A stretch of 64,000 nt of DNA from Symsagittifera roscoffensis (Eukaryota; Xenacoelomorpha; Acoela; Convolutidae). Both the position numbers and the translations under genes were made by a program. The notes beneath the pieces are model-generated. The model made no database searches, had not been told where the DNA came from, and worked only from the letters and a program-made list of their open reading frames with translations. Location: positions 5,798,386 to 5,862,385 of the forward strand of contig NC_087063.1 of the NCBI RefSeq assembly GCF_963678635.1, given 5' to 3'. Below are positions 23,909 to 35,906 of this stretch, one piece after another; positions within the stretch are counted from its first letter, which is position 1, and every line of letters starts with the position of its first letter.

Positions 23909-24630
23909 AATTTACACTTATCATTGAATTTTTGATGAATTTTGTACCATTGATTTTGATTGATTTTTTATGTGTCAATTTTTTCTGAAAAGATAACTGA
24001 GAAACTCGTGATTGCATGTTTCAAATATCTAGGAGTTCAATGCGACCATAGAACTAAATTTTCATAAATAAAAACATGTTATGCATTTTCTCAGATTTTT
24101 TCCCCAATTTTGTCCAATTTTAACCAGACAACAGCTAATATTAGCCCATAAAAGGCATGTAATTCGTTTTGGAAGTTTATTTAATGCAATACTGACGAAA
24201 CCAAATTGTTAGAATTCTATAGACTGAAAAGAATAATTGCTTGGAGGCGCAAGACGAAGTCGAACACTGAAATGCTGCAAAAAACAAATAGGCGGTTAGA
24301 GGATTCTTTGCGTATGAGATTTGAAATTAAGGAGAAAACTAATCGCCAAGATTGCCAGAATGAACCATTGAGCAATGTCATAAACGAATAAGAGCTGATC
24401 ACGATTTACACAAAAAAAACAAATCAGATGCAAGCAACAGATATAAATAAATTTGCTATTGTGGGATGATTCAACCTGAAGTTCGAAACTTCTTTCCGAT
24501 TAATGCGCTTGCGTTTAGCATGCGTTAACAAACCAGAACATAATTTTTTTTTGGGTTAACGAGTAAACTAACAGAATCGCTCGAATGATTTTACCTAAAT
24601 TATATTCGAAATCAAAAGAAAGCCGTTAAT

Positions 24631-25294
24631 TCGCACATTTGACGAAGAGGTAACGCACTTACCTGGAAAAACAATTATCAATCGTTCGAATCACGCCAGG
24701 GCCTGTTATGTTGTAAGCAGGCAATTTTCCGCGGGTCAAAATGTTTTTGTCGGACTTCTGTTTGTCTGCTTTTTTGTCGGCATAGTTGCCTCAGCACCAG
24801 TTTTGCTCAACTCTGTTCGAATTTAAAAACAATTCATTGTTTTCCGGTTTTGGTAATTGAGCTTTAAAAGTGTTGCCTATTTATGCTATTTTTTTCCAGC
24901 TGTGCATAATTGATTTTCGAAATAAGTTGTTATTATTGAAATTTCAATGAAGTTTCTGTGCATTTAGTGTAGTGGTAACACCTATGCTTGGGACGATAAA
25001 TCTCAGAAGTTCGATTTCAGTCATGGCCTGTTTTTTGTCTAAACTAAAATTTCTTGAAGCTAAGCTAATTTTTGTCGGCTTAGATTCCGCAGACAACATT
25101 GATTTCTTTTTAGCAATTTGAAAGCTTTTTGTAAAGTTTTTCTATATTGTTTCAGGAATTAGTTGTCCTTTTTGCAGTTTCTATAACTTCTTGAAGTTTA
25201 TTTTTTCTTCATTTTTTGATCTATCGTTCCTTCGCTGGTAGTCATAGTTATACATTTTTGTTTTCCAAGTGATGCAAAACTCCGCTTTGCCTCC
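24631..25294 (+). mobile_element. Composite tRNA-derived SINE in block A
   Basis: The first head is near 24,631-24,706 (GACGAAGAGGTAACGC, then TCGTTCGAATCACGCC). The second is at 24,957-25,030 (TTAGTGTAGTGGTAACACC, then AAGTTCGATTTCAG). A tail stem GCAAAACTCCGCTTTGC lies at 25,274-25,290. GTCGGCTTAG motifs follow the heads. Its block B partner is at 48,422-49,070. Confidence 0.5.
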
Positions 25295-25869
25295 TTGTTT
25301 TTAATTTTTTGCCGCATGGGTCAGTTTTTTGAAAAATGTTTGTTCGATTCAATCAAAAAACTAATTATAAATTTTTGAAAAATTATAAAAATGAGAACAC
25401 AATTTTATAAAGATACTGCTCAGTATTGGATTGAAAGGAGTTTATACAAATGTGTACATTTAATAAAACTTTTACTGATAGAACGATCTATTGGATCTCA
25501 GAGCAAAAACATGTTTTCCGCTTTAAATTACGGGCCGTGTTGGCCTTATGGTGTTCTCTCATATAATTCAAACTTGTTTTAATAAACTTTTATAAACAAC
25601 TTAGTAACTAGACATCGTTTGAAAACAATTTATTATGATTCTGATCACCTCCTTTTTAAATGTTCTTTTTAAAGAAAAAATGTTTTTAGAATGCATATTT
25701 TTATGTTTTTTTGTTATCTGTTCAAGACAAAATTTGCCTTAAATGCAATGTAAAGACTTTCTAAAGTTTGCGCATAAAGTTTGCTGGGGATCAATCCTAG
25801 GTAGGCCTTAACTTTCAAATTGCAATACTGCACATGATTGATTATGAATGTAACATGTTCTTTTCAAAT

Positions 25870-26240
25870 AAAAAAATGGAACCACGGGAGGATTTCAGAG
25901 GTGGGAGGGGGGGTGTAGAACGCTTTTTTCGTGAGGGATTTGGCCTCTTGACCAAACAAATTTTCCCCCTTCAAAATAATTTATGATATTCGTTTTTGAC
26001 CAATTAATCCTAAAATTTTTCTTCACCGCCAATATGTTCAAACTTTATAGAGAAGCGCACGCCAAAAAACAATAATTTTTGCGTCAACATTTTTCAAAAA
26101 ATGCCTGAAAGTAGCAATTTTCTCCTGAATAGTTTTTGTACAAAAGTCTTTCTAGTGTCCTGGAAGTGACCGGAGAAACAATCTGGTTGACTTAAAATGA
26201 ATTTAATGATTTCTGAGAACCAAGAAGGATTTTTGAAAAG
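25870..26240 (+). mobile_element. Heavily degraded GGGGCGGAT-family MITE in block A
   Basis: Blocks still visible are GAGGATTTCAGAGGTGGG, GTGAGGGATTTGGCC, GAAGCGCACGCCAAAAAAC and AAAAATGCCTGAAAG. The copy at 49,765-50,130 is its partner in block B, so the insertion predates the duplication. Confidence 0.6.
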
Positions 26241-27528
26241 TCATCGTTACATTTATATTACTTGCTTTATGTTTTCTTTGTTACATGTTGATATATTGCA
26301 GAGTTGTCTATCAATTGATTAGTTTCTTGGAAAGAAAAAAGAGTAATTGTAAATAAGAAAATGGCTGAAAAAATACTGGTGGTAAGGCGCAATCAAACGG
26401 TAATTCCGATCCTTCGCTAGTAAATCAGTTAAAGCAAAGCTTCAAACTGAATTTCCTCGATTTTCAATTTAGTTTTTGCAGTTTAATCAAAAAATAGAAT
26501 GGATTTATTTTGATACTAATTTTGCCCGCCAATGCGCATGGCTTGAGGTGCTTAGAAACTCGTTCAAGTCTTAAAGTTCCGTCAAAGGCTTCATGGGAAC
26601 ATTCGGTTTTTGTATGCCATTCATTGACAAGCGCTATTTAATCTGAATTTATAATTTTTCATAGCAAGATTTTTGTTTACAAATTCGCTCCTGAAAACAG
26701 AGTTTTTTGGCTCCTCCGTTTCACTCCGTCTGGGACAGCAAAAATTCCAAATCTGATTTTATCAAAGCGAAAAATCCCGTTTTTATAAAAAAAAATGGTC
26801 AATCATTTGTCTAATTATGTTTTGTCGTCTTACTTGCCCCATCAAGGAGTGTTCTTCTTCTTTAAATTTTTTGATTTACTCATTTAATTTGTCAACTCTT
26901 TTTGTTTAATGTTTCAGCTGACTGACCTAGTTTTGCGTCGCTCGGGCGAGCAAGATAATTTTTTGATATAAAAGCCAAGCTTCCTCTGGAAAATTGCAGA
27001 AATTTCAAAAGTTTTGAATTACAGAACGTTTTAGCTCCAAATTTTCAAGACAACAGTTTAAATTTTTTGGTCAACTGAAACTTACCAAAATTTTTTTGAC
27101 ATCATTGGCACTCATTAAAGTTATGAGTGCTGATTTCACAAGTTACCATTTCAAACTATGTATTTTGAGGATTGTAAGCGAGTTCCGCAAAAAATAAACA
27201 GCTCTTTTTTTCCATTGTTCCTGTATTTCCTTCGATCGCGCCGACTCAGTTTTAACATGTTCAAGACTTCTCTCTGCATTCCAGAGAACTACACACACTA
27301 AATTGTGCGCCTATCCAGTGCACAGCTTGGCCTCCCTATGCGTCGGCGATTGTAATACTGGATCTGCTTTCTTCAATTTGGACTTCTTCCCAGACAAAAC
27401 AAGTAAACATTTTTAATGATGTTTTTTTTCGACAATTTCTCAATTTTCCAATTTGTGGCTTTCGTTTCAATTTTTTTGTCTGCTGACTTGCCATGTTATG
27501 CTTGTGTTGTATCACAAGTGGCTTAGTT

Positions 27529-28018
27529 GTTCCGACTTTTGATACGAAAGTAACGGAATATTTGTGCTCGAGGTGGGTTTTTTTCTTCAGACAAATTTCG
27601 ACTTTTTAACTAGCCATTTTTGACGCAATTTTTTTAAACATTCGAAATGTGTTGTTGTCTTTAGCTCAAATTTGAAAAGATATTTCACCTCTGATTGTTT
27701 TTTTTTAAAGTTATGGGGGTTTAAAGATTGCAATTTTGGCCAATTTTGGACAACTAGCGCGCGATATATTTCACGCTATTAACGCGTAAGCGAAAAATTA
27801 ATCCGTCTTAGAAATCGTACCAAATTGGCTGAAAGAAGCTTATTTGCCATAAGTGATTTGTTACAAGGAGCGAAATCTATCTTTTGTACTTCAAATGTCG
27901 TGTGGGGGATTTTAATTTTTTTTATTTTATTTAATTTTTTTAGGTTATACTGCTCCATAAACCTTAAACGGCAGTCGGATTATTCAGGGCTTCGCCCTGA
28001 TACGAGCGAGCTGTCTTG
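27529..28018 (+). mobile_element. Helentron-like non-autonomous element, copy 2 (A only)
   Basis: It begins GTTCCGACTTTTG. The inverted partner GCAGTCGGAT is at 27,971, a perfect stem-loop CAGGGCTTCGCCCTG at 27,985-27,999, and the end is GCTGTCTTG. Block B has the uninterrupted site GTAGTTTTTATTTCG near 51,415, so the 490-bp insertion is defined by comparison and lies between T residues. It shares the 5' end, a GATATTTCACCTC interior block and the 3' end with the copy at 7,075. There is no coding capacity. Confidence 0.75.
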
Positions 28019-28587
28019 TTTTTATTTCGCTTTTTTGTATCATTAGTTTCAGTCGATAGTCAATGAGTCGACATGTTTCAAAATGTAATGGGTTTGTTAT
28101 GGCTTTTGTTTTAATTCAACATCTAAAATAGTTTTGAAATCTCGATTTTGGTTAAAGCCATTAAAAAACACCCAAAATTTGCAAATAATTGCCTACACAG
28201 ATAACTTGTTGTTTGACTCAAATGATCATATTTGTAATTTGGTTAAAAGTTAACAACCAAACCAAAAGTTTGAGTTCAAGTTTGCAGAAAATTTCGAAGC
28301 ATGATTGAATAAGTTTGGAAATGATCGCAATTTTATCTTTTATTTGTCAAAGAACTCGTTTTCTTCTTCCAAAGAAGCTATTATTGACTTTATAGTCCCT
28401 GAAAACTTGGTTTGTGACGATAAACAATCATAAATCTCTGCCTCAAACATTGCCAATCTGTCAATTCTACAGCCTTTAGCTCTTTGTTTTCCAATTCAAT
28501 GTGATGTTTAAATTTGCATTGGTTATCAACTTTCGAGGGGTTTTCCAAAAACTGTTTGAGCGCATATCTAAGTCCCCTTAGTTCAGC

Positions 28588-28604
28588 AGATAAGACCATA
28601 AATA
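28588..28604 (+). promoter_or_regulatory. Candidate core promoter of cysteine protease A (GATA site and TATA-like box)
   Basis: AGATAA (28,588-28,593) and CATAAATA (28,597-28,604) lie 63-79 bp before the start codon. Both are kept at the same spacing before the paralog (52,083-52,099), within a stretch where both copies read AGTTCAGCAGATAAGACC. A WGATAR site close to a TATA-like box is common in gut-expressed animal genes. That reading is inference. Confidence 0.4.
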
Positions 28605-28666
28605 CAAAATCAGTGCAAATTTGCTATTTTTCTTGCACAGAGCAATTATAGTTTCTCCATTTTAAT

Positions 28667-31600
28667 ATGAATTTGGCAATCTTGAGTGTGGTGTTGGTAC
28701 TTTTTTCGGTGTCCTTAGCCGAGCTGCCAAAGAGTTTTTCGGAAACCCCAGACTCCAAAATTTGGGAGGCCTGGAAGACCAAATATGGAAAAACGTACGC
28801 TTCGATGGAAGAAGAGTCCTATCGTTTCGAAGTGTGGCTCAAAAAACTCACAAAGGTATAAAAGCATTGCTTTTCTGGATTATAGACATTACTTAAAAGT
28901 AGAATGAATAAGGGCAAAAAAACAAACCGAACAATGAACCAATTACTTTCTTATGAAAAACTAGCCAAAATATTCCTGCAAAATGTTAAAAGATCATTCC
29001 GTAAAATTAAATTTTGGATTTTTGAATTCAAATCTTACGTTAAAAAATAATTTAAATTGTTATTTATCAAAAAAGTATGATACAAGGGCGGATCTAGGAT
29101 TTTCTCGAAGGGGACGGATTTTCAGTAAACATTCAAAATTTTTGTCGACATTTTTTTAGGTCGACCGAAACGAGTTTCCGAGCGCTCCCAGAACACTATA
29201 AAGGCCCTATTTGGACAAAATGCATGGCTTTTTTTTGAAAATTTGGACAAAAAACCACAATTTTTTGGCGCGCGCTCCACCTCATAATTAGTATATATTG
29301 GCGCTGAAGGCGCCTTTAGAAAAGTTATAGGGTCGGTCAGCCAAAACTGGATTTCTTAAAAAGTACCAAAAGGAGTCCTTTTGTGTCGGAAGGGGGCTTA
29401 TTCTCTAAAAAGAAGGGTCTCCACTATAACCCCCCGCCCGCCCCCTAAATCAGCCCCTGGTATGATATATTCTTTTGAATTCAGAGCATCTATGTCAAAA
29501 ATTTGCAGGACATCCTTGTTCTGATTTTTAGCGTTCTGAAAAAAGTGGTAATTAGAAGGAAATAAACGAAATCTTCATTGAGTTTATAATAACAATAAAA
29601 CCTTCCTTCGATTAATTCTTATAATTTAGAGGGTCTCACCTTTGTTATATCTTTTTTTATAATATATATTTTTGATGATATATTACCATAGGTGGCAGGT
29701 TCAAAAGAAATAGCTGGATCGTTGCTTGTTGTACTTCGAACCCTGTTTATAATTTATTTCAATCAAGATTTTTTGGCCAAAAGAGAAATAAAACTTGAGT
29801 TTGAATAAAATTTCATCTGGCAGAGTAATTTATTAACCAAAACTATTTTAGTAGCATGTACAATTAATTGAAAGAAAAGACTATATTGTTGATTATAAAT
29901 TTTAGTATTAATGCATGCGCTTTATTCAAAATTACCACCTATTATAACATATTACCATATTTTTTAACTTTTAGATAAGCAAGCACAATGTTGGACACGA
30001 TATGGGAGTCTTTTCGAAAAAGAAGTCTTTGAACAAATTTGCCGACCTCCCTTTTGACGAGTTCAAGGCTAAATACCTTGGTCTTAAATCAGACGGCTAC
30101 CCTAGACCTGTTAGGCGTGAGAGGATGGAAGCTTTTGGTGACCTCCCTGATTCGTTAAACTTGACAGCAATGGGATATGTGACTTCTGTGAAAGACCAAG
30201 GGGTGTGCGGAAGCTGTTGGTCCTTTGCTACCACCGGGTTGATTGAAGGATTCTTATTTAGACATAGCAATGAGGGTTAGCTGATTACAGTTTCATAACT
30301 CCAGCAATTTTTCACTGCTTTCAGTTTCTTTCTTACTAGGTAGAAGGTTGTTTGACATCAAGAATTTGAAATATTTCACCGTTTTGCATAGAAATAGCTT
30401 TACGTATTTTATGTCATTCGAAGACAAAAAAATAATCAAACCATTTGAATTGGATTGCGTAGTTTTCCGACGCTAATATTAATGACAATCGATTTAGTAC
30501 CTCGTGAAAAGTTAAATATTGACAATATTTTCCTTCAAAAAGTTGAAACGAACAGGTTTTGATTCTATTCTTCTTAATTTCAATTTGCTTGATCGATTTA
30601 TACGTTTTTTATTACGTAAATTTTGTCCAGATTTGTTGGCTTGTGAGACTACTGACAAAGAGACTATATAAAAAGTGGACATTAAAAGAACAAAACAGTT
30701 TTATTATTTTTTTTTCTCACCAGTTTGCCCACGATGTCTTCATCATCTGTAATTTTCAGCTAATTGTCTGTTGTTACGCCCAAACATTTAAAACATCTAA
30801 TGAAATTTACTTAATATCCTGCAGGAAACTTTTTTAGCCAAGCAAAGTTAACCATTTTCCACGCACCAGTCGTCTTTTGTTTTTTTTTGTGGATTGTTTT
30901 TAAAATCAACGTTTTTTTTCTTTTAAAAAAACAAGAATGGTGCTGACCTCCTCAAAAAAAAACTAAGTTCAGATTTCGCAAAATGTTATCAATTCTCTTG
31001 GATTAAAACAAAATGAACAGAAGTCGATTATCCTGAGACCTATGCAACGCTATACGTTTTTTTTGTTCACTTAGTTTTTTTTTTTCAATTTTTCAACATA
31101 TTGTCGTCGATTAAAAAAATAACAAGAATTTAAACTTTTGACGTTTTCCAAAAACATTTGCGCTCGGTATTTGTAGAAATACTGAATGATGAACTGTAAC
31201 AAATGCTTTCTGCAAATTAATGAAAAGAGCCAATTCCATCGTTTTTTTTTCTATTTTTTATATAAACTCAGTAACGCGTAAAAGTGCATGGATTTGAGAA
31301 TGCTTTCCAAGGAGCCTAAATTGCTTTGTTATTCTAGTATGAGATTTTTTTTAAATGAAAACCTTCTTTTATAGATTGCTTTTCATTTTTAAAAATTCGA
31401 ATTTTTTTCTCCTCTGTTGCGAGAATCTAGATTTCACTATTATAATTTCTTTCTTGAATATAACCCGGTCTTGAGAATTTTTTAGAGAAGAGCAAAATGA
31501 GTATGCAAAATTTGACCAAACAAATCATTTAATGCATCAAATACTATATAATGCATCAAGCTATTTTGCATTATAGTTGAGTCGCATTATAGTTTTGCCT

Positions 31601-32214
31601 TACAACATGATAGTTTAATCTTCATGAAGTTCTAGTGCGGATAAGACTTTTATAAGTTGCATTTCTTTGTTCCAGATAGACTTCCGTCCCTGAGCCAACA
31701 GTATCTTCTGTCATGTGACACGGAAACTCTTAACAAGGGATGCGACGGAGGCTGGCCAGCTTTGGGAACCGCTTTCCTCGCGCAAAATGGTGCTGTTCTT
31801 GAGGCAGACTACCCGTACGTTTCTGGGGAAGATGGCTATGTTCCAGAATGCGAGATTGGTATTTATACTAGAAAATTAAACGTCATTCTCAATGGTTTCG
31901 GATTTGTCTGGATGGACGAGGAGGATTTGAAGCTCGCTCTTGTGAAATACGGACCAATTAGCATCGGAATTGAGGCAACCGACGAATTTCAGGATTACGG
32001 GGAAACGGAGGGTGTTTTCTATGACAGTACCTGCAAAAAAGTAGGCGCCAACCACGCGATGCTTCTAGTCGGCTACGGAAGCCTCGACGGCGAGGATTAC
32101 TGGCTGGTGAAAAATAGCTATGGCCAGGACTGGGGAATGGACGGCTACATTTTGATGGCCCGAAACTATAGCAATATGTGCGGAATTGCAACTGCTGCTC
32201 TTTATGTGTACTGA
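28667..32214 (+). CDS. Cathepsin-L-like papain-family cysteine protease, copy A (3 exons)
   Basis: Exons 28,667-28,855, 29,975-30,275 and 31,676-32,214 join in phase to 342 codons plus stop. Residues 1-18 are a signal peptide ([18 protein letters not shown]). The I29-type propeptide follows, with a divergent ERFNIN helix (EESYRFEVW) and the [11 protein letters not shown] block. The mature C1A domain has the oxyanion Gln138 ([10 protein letters not shown]), nucleophile Cys144, His290 (VGANHAML) and Asn310. The usual NSWG after the catalytic Asn reads NSYG. GCDGGWP and paired cysteines fit cathepsin L. Potential N-glycosylation sites are NLT and NYS. It is likely secreted or lysosomal and activated by propeptide removal. 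The start is the only Met before the signal peptide. It appears intact and active. Intron 1 holds a MITE. Confidence 0.93.
29084..29459 (-). mobile_element. hAT-type MITE in intron 1 of cysteine protease A
   Basis: The element is 376 bp, in the opposite orientation to the copy at 9,487. It starts CAAGGGCGGATCTAGGATTT and ends CTAAATCAGCCCCTG. GTATGATA lies on both sides (29,076-29,083 and 29,460-29,467), an exact 8-bp target duplication. Block B has a related but end-eroded copy in the same intron. Confidence 0.88.
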
Positions 32215-32235
32215 TTTCGATCGAAGAAGAACCCG

Positions 32236-32241
32236 AATAAA
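32236..32241 (+). terminator. Polyadenylation signal AATAAA of cysteine protease A
   Basis: AATAAA begins 22 bases after the TGA stop, within a 3' segment (GAAGAAGAACCCGAATAAAC) identical in the paralog. That predicts a very short 3' UTR. Confidence 0.7.
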
Positions 32242-33855
32242 CATCTCGAAAACTTGAAATTTAACAAAATGCATATTCAATGTCCAACAATCAAATCATT
32301 AAAAACTTTTCCGCGGGTTTTAAAGCTTGATTTTCATATAAAAAAAAACATTTCCTAAAATCATCATTTTAGAGCACACATCACAAGGATTTTTTCAGTA
32401 ATCCTCGTCATTAATCAAAAAAAGCGGGGAAAGAAACTGAAACTTTCAATTTACAAAACAAACATGCTCAAACAACAGCGAAATTGATATTTAAAGGAAT
32501 GAAAGACGATACTAAGAACCATAATGCTTTTATTTAAAAGGATCAGTTTTGGCTATTCCGAAGAAAATTCATCGCACGGCCTGCTTCTGATTTAACTTTC
32601 TAGAAAAACTGAAACCAACTATTTTTTGGCAATTTTAGCAAAACTGTAACAAACAAAATTATGTGAAAGTCAACTCCAAAACTAATGCATTTTCTTTGTA
32701 AAATTCAAGCAGCAAATAGACGAAATTGTCAAAAATAGCAATAATAGGTTACTTAGCTATTTGTTATTACTATATTAGCTACTTTATTATAACTTGGTAT
32801 AAGCTTAAGATCATGGTTTTAATAAAAATTTGTACTTCATCTGACAAAATGAAAATGAAAAAAAAAACATCACTAGCAGGTGATTTTTCTTTTTAAATTG
32901 ATTGGCAGTTGCGAATTTAAGGGGGATATGCAGTAGCAAATATAAAAAAAACTTGAGTAGGGGAGGGGGGTAGCGCAACTTTTTGGTCAAACGAAATTTT
33001 TCAAAGAATGCCTAGGAACGCCTTTTTAGCCTGTTTTTTTTTCAAAAAAAGTTCAGATTGATTTCAGAGCTCAGAAAAACTACTCAGTCGTTCTAAAAAA
33101 AATTCGCAAAAGTTTTTGATCTGTTTTTGAAAATCTGCCCCTTGAGAATGTCCTAGATCTGCCCCTCTTGATTTTTTCAATCCTCAGGGTAAAACGCGAT
33201 TACGAGAAGATGCAATTATTAAAGAACATTATGAGTGTACAATTTAAGTACTATAGAACAGTTGCAAATAAAAACGTTTTCGGAGGGACAAACAAAATAA
33301 ATTTTTACTCTATTATAATAACAGAGTTAATAAAGTTACATTGTAATACAGCTGGTAAAACTCGTAAAAAATATGTTTTTTACAGTGTGTAGAGTAATTG
33401 CAAAATCAATCTTAAAATTCAATTCAAATGCAATAAAGTTTTAACTTATGATGTAATTGATAAAAAAAAGTATTTATTATTATCAGCGAAGGTAATTAGT
33501 TGTATAAAATAGTCATTCCATCAAAAAAAATCTCCAACAAATTCTGCGGGTTTGTTCGAAATCTATATTTTACGCGGAATCTAGTTTCAAAAACAACACA
33601 CGGCTAGGGTGGATATTCTAGGGTGGGTCATTTACGGGCGAATATTGATCAATTGATCTTGCAGTTTTATCAGCGTTCACTTTAGTTGAATTTGAATTGA
33701 GCGAAAATGATATTTTCATTTCCCTAAAAACTCAATTAGTTTTAGAAATTGTTTAAAAATTCAGGCTAAATTGCTTTTTGTTTGAATGCACAGCAAGTTA
33801 AATCAATTGTTGTTTTGTATAAGTCACAATTGCTAATTGCTACACCGCTTCCCGG
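32242..33855. other. Intergenic; degraded MITE at about 32,915-33,165
   Basis: There is no gene. A worn GGGGCGGAT-family copy is visible: AATTTAAGGGGGATATG, AAAGAATGCCTAGGAACG and a 3' end CCTAGATCTGCCCCTC. It appears absent from the matching part of block B. The stretch after 33,540 (CGCGGAATCTAGTTTC, GGCTAGGGTGGATATTC) is conserved in block B at about 56,320 without coding potential. Confidence 0.55.
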
Positions 33856-35250
33856 GACCGACCTTTTACCTGACCGAACTTTTACCTGACCGAACTTTTA
33901 CCAGAAAAGTAAGTAAATTTGATTGACAGATGTAATGGTGCCGCTAAGTCTGCGTTCTGTAACAAATATCTCGCACCTATCTTACGCTTTCTTTCAAAAC
34001 TTTGTTTGTTTTTACTTTTTTTTTCAATCTGAACTAGTTTTGAAATGTTTTTAAAAAATCGGAAAAAATTCGATTCACTATTACAGATTTATTAATGAAA
34101 CTTGTGGGTCATCACTTTCCTTAGATTTAGAACGAATTGTCCTTATAAAACCACCATCTAGTCACAACCATTTGAAACATTTTGAAGAGATGGCGGACCG
34201 AAAATTTTGGGGAAAACTTCAAGAAAAACTTGAAAATGATCTAACCCCCAGCTTGAAAAACCTAGAAGAATTGCAAAAAATTTCGAATGGCGAGAATAAA
34301 GATTTTTTTTTGCCCTCGTCCCCTCCCCCCGAAATGAAAAATTCCGCCGAGTTACGAGTCAAAAAAGTTGCAAAATTATGCCCATTGTGCCAACAATTTT
34401 TTAGCGATGTAGCAATAGAGCCCCTATGAACAAGAAACGGTTTTTCCTGCACCAAGAAAACACAATTTATGTTTCAAAGTTTTGCGGTTGCTGGTTCCAT
34501 TTTTCTCAGTGCGTTCGCAGAAAAGTTTAAAAAATCAGTTTGTATACATTATACTTGAACAACCCTCAAACCCAAAAACAAAACCGAAAAACTTTTAGTC
34601 TCCCGTTTCTACCGATAGGGGATCTGACCGTAATGCTTGCACCTATCAAGGTAAAATACAAGAAGTTTTCAACCAAAACAAAAATTTGGGCAACGTTTTT
34701 GATTACATCTGGATTTCTGGGTTCTTGGCCCATTTGCGATGGAGACTTGGAACGTTTTCGATCGGAGCAACGACATTAGAACAACTACGGTGTGCGAGAG
34801 CTGGAATGCAGACTGGAAAAAATCTGTAGAGACATTTCGGCCCAATTTTTTGAAAGTTATAGGAAAATTCTATTGCGAAGAGTTGAGTTTGCATTTTCAA
34901 TTAGGACGTGCCAACCGAGGAGATTGCCCCCACTTAAAAAAAGACAAAATTTCGAGAACTGGATCGGAAATTCTTGAGATTGAAATTTTTGCATCTTGGG
35001 GGAAACATATCCGAGAACGATTATTGGGAAGAAACAGCGCTTATTTTTCGTCGAACGCCTTAAAAGATCCGTTTATTCAGGAATTTAAGCTCTTTGTTTT
35101 GTTGTATTATATCCAAAATATTATGTTTATTGTGTTTTGTGTTCTTATTTTTTCGAATAAAATAATTTCGAATTTCGAATTCTGATTGGATGAACTTTTG
35201 GTTTGGTAAAAGTTCGGTCTGATAAAAGGTCAGTCTGGTGAAAGACTCAG
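33856..35250. mobile_element. MULE-like element with iterated 16-bp terminal repeats, copy A
   Basis: Three tandem units of GACCGAACTTTTACCT type lie at 33,856-33,903. Three inverted units (TGGTAAAAGTTCGGTC type) lie at 35,204-35,250. The element is flanked by CACCGCTTCC on the left and CACCGCCTCC on the right, a 9-of-10 direct repeat that may be the target duplication. Long repetitive ends and 9-10 bp duplications suggest Mutator-like elements. No transposase motif was recognised. The interior frame at 34,172 is given separately. Confidence 0.6.
34172..34429 (+). pseudogene. Unrecognised reading frame inside the GACCGAAC element, copy A
   Basis: It is 85 codons. It begins MKHFEEMADRKFWGKLQEKL, a charged helical start, and ends with KLCPLCQQFF, a CxxC pair. 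Shifting frame just before the stop continues into a second Cys-rich stretch (KFCGCWFHFSQC), so the original protein may have bound zinc and is now broken, or an intron is present. Another frame conserved with block B (FSSNALKDPFIQEFKLFVLL) lies at about 35,040-35,110. I do not recognise the family. Confidence 0.35.
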
Positions 35251-35906
35251 CCCCACCGCCTCCTTTCTTAGGAAAAAAGAAGAGTAGAAGTGTAGAAAAA
35301 CATAGAAATAACTTCAGCATGATTTAAAACTATTTGTTAACCCTTCTTTTGTTTGCTTAAGAACACTCAATTGAGTCTATCAACGTTTTGTTGTTTTCGG
35401 GCGATTTATAAAACTGAATAAAGTTGAGCATTCACAGTTAGAACAGAGACAGATTTAGGTAAGAAGGCGTGAGGACGCCCTCTGATGGGTTCGACCCACT
35501 CGCCAACCAAAGAGTCCCCTTTTGTAACTATTTTACCACATCCATTTTCGGCCGACGGCGGACCATAAAACATTTCTGAAGGGCGCGATTGTTTGTAACT
35601 GTTTGAACAACACCAGATCAACCGTAATCTCTAGCCCTCAAAGGACCAACCACAGATTAATTTCCCGTGGTTGATGAATTTCAAAAAAATTGTTCGCTAT
35701 AACTGATTCAGTCCCTGATCAGAGTCCTGTTATTCGTAATCAGATTAAATCTTCAGAAAAACTGCTCCTATCAAGCCGAAGGCCTGATTTATCCGCCTGC
35801 TTTTCGAGATCTATGGATCAGTGGTTGCTTTAAAAATATTGATGAATTTTTCAAAGGTGATTAAAAAAAAATGTTTTTGAGATTTTTATTAAATCATCTT
35901 TACCCG

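Noticed and set aside
34739-35185. 148-codon plus-strand frame as a stand-alone gene
   Set aside because: It lies wholly within the GACCGAAC element, starts in a region deleted from block B and has no recognisable domain.
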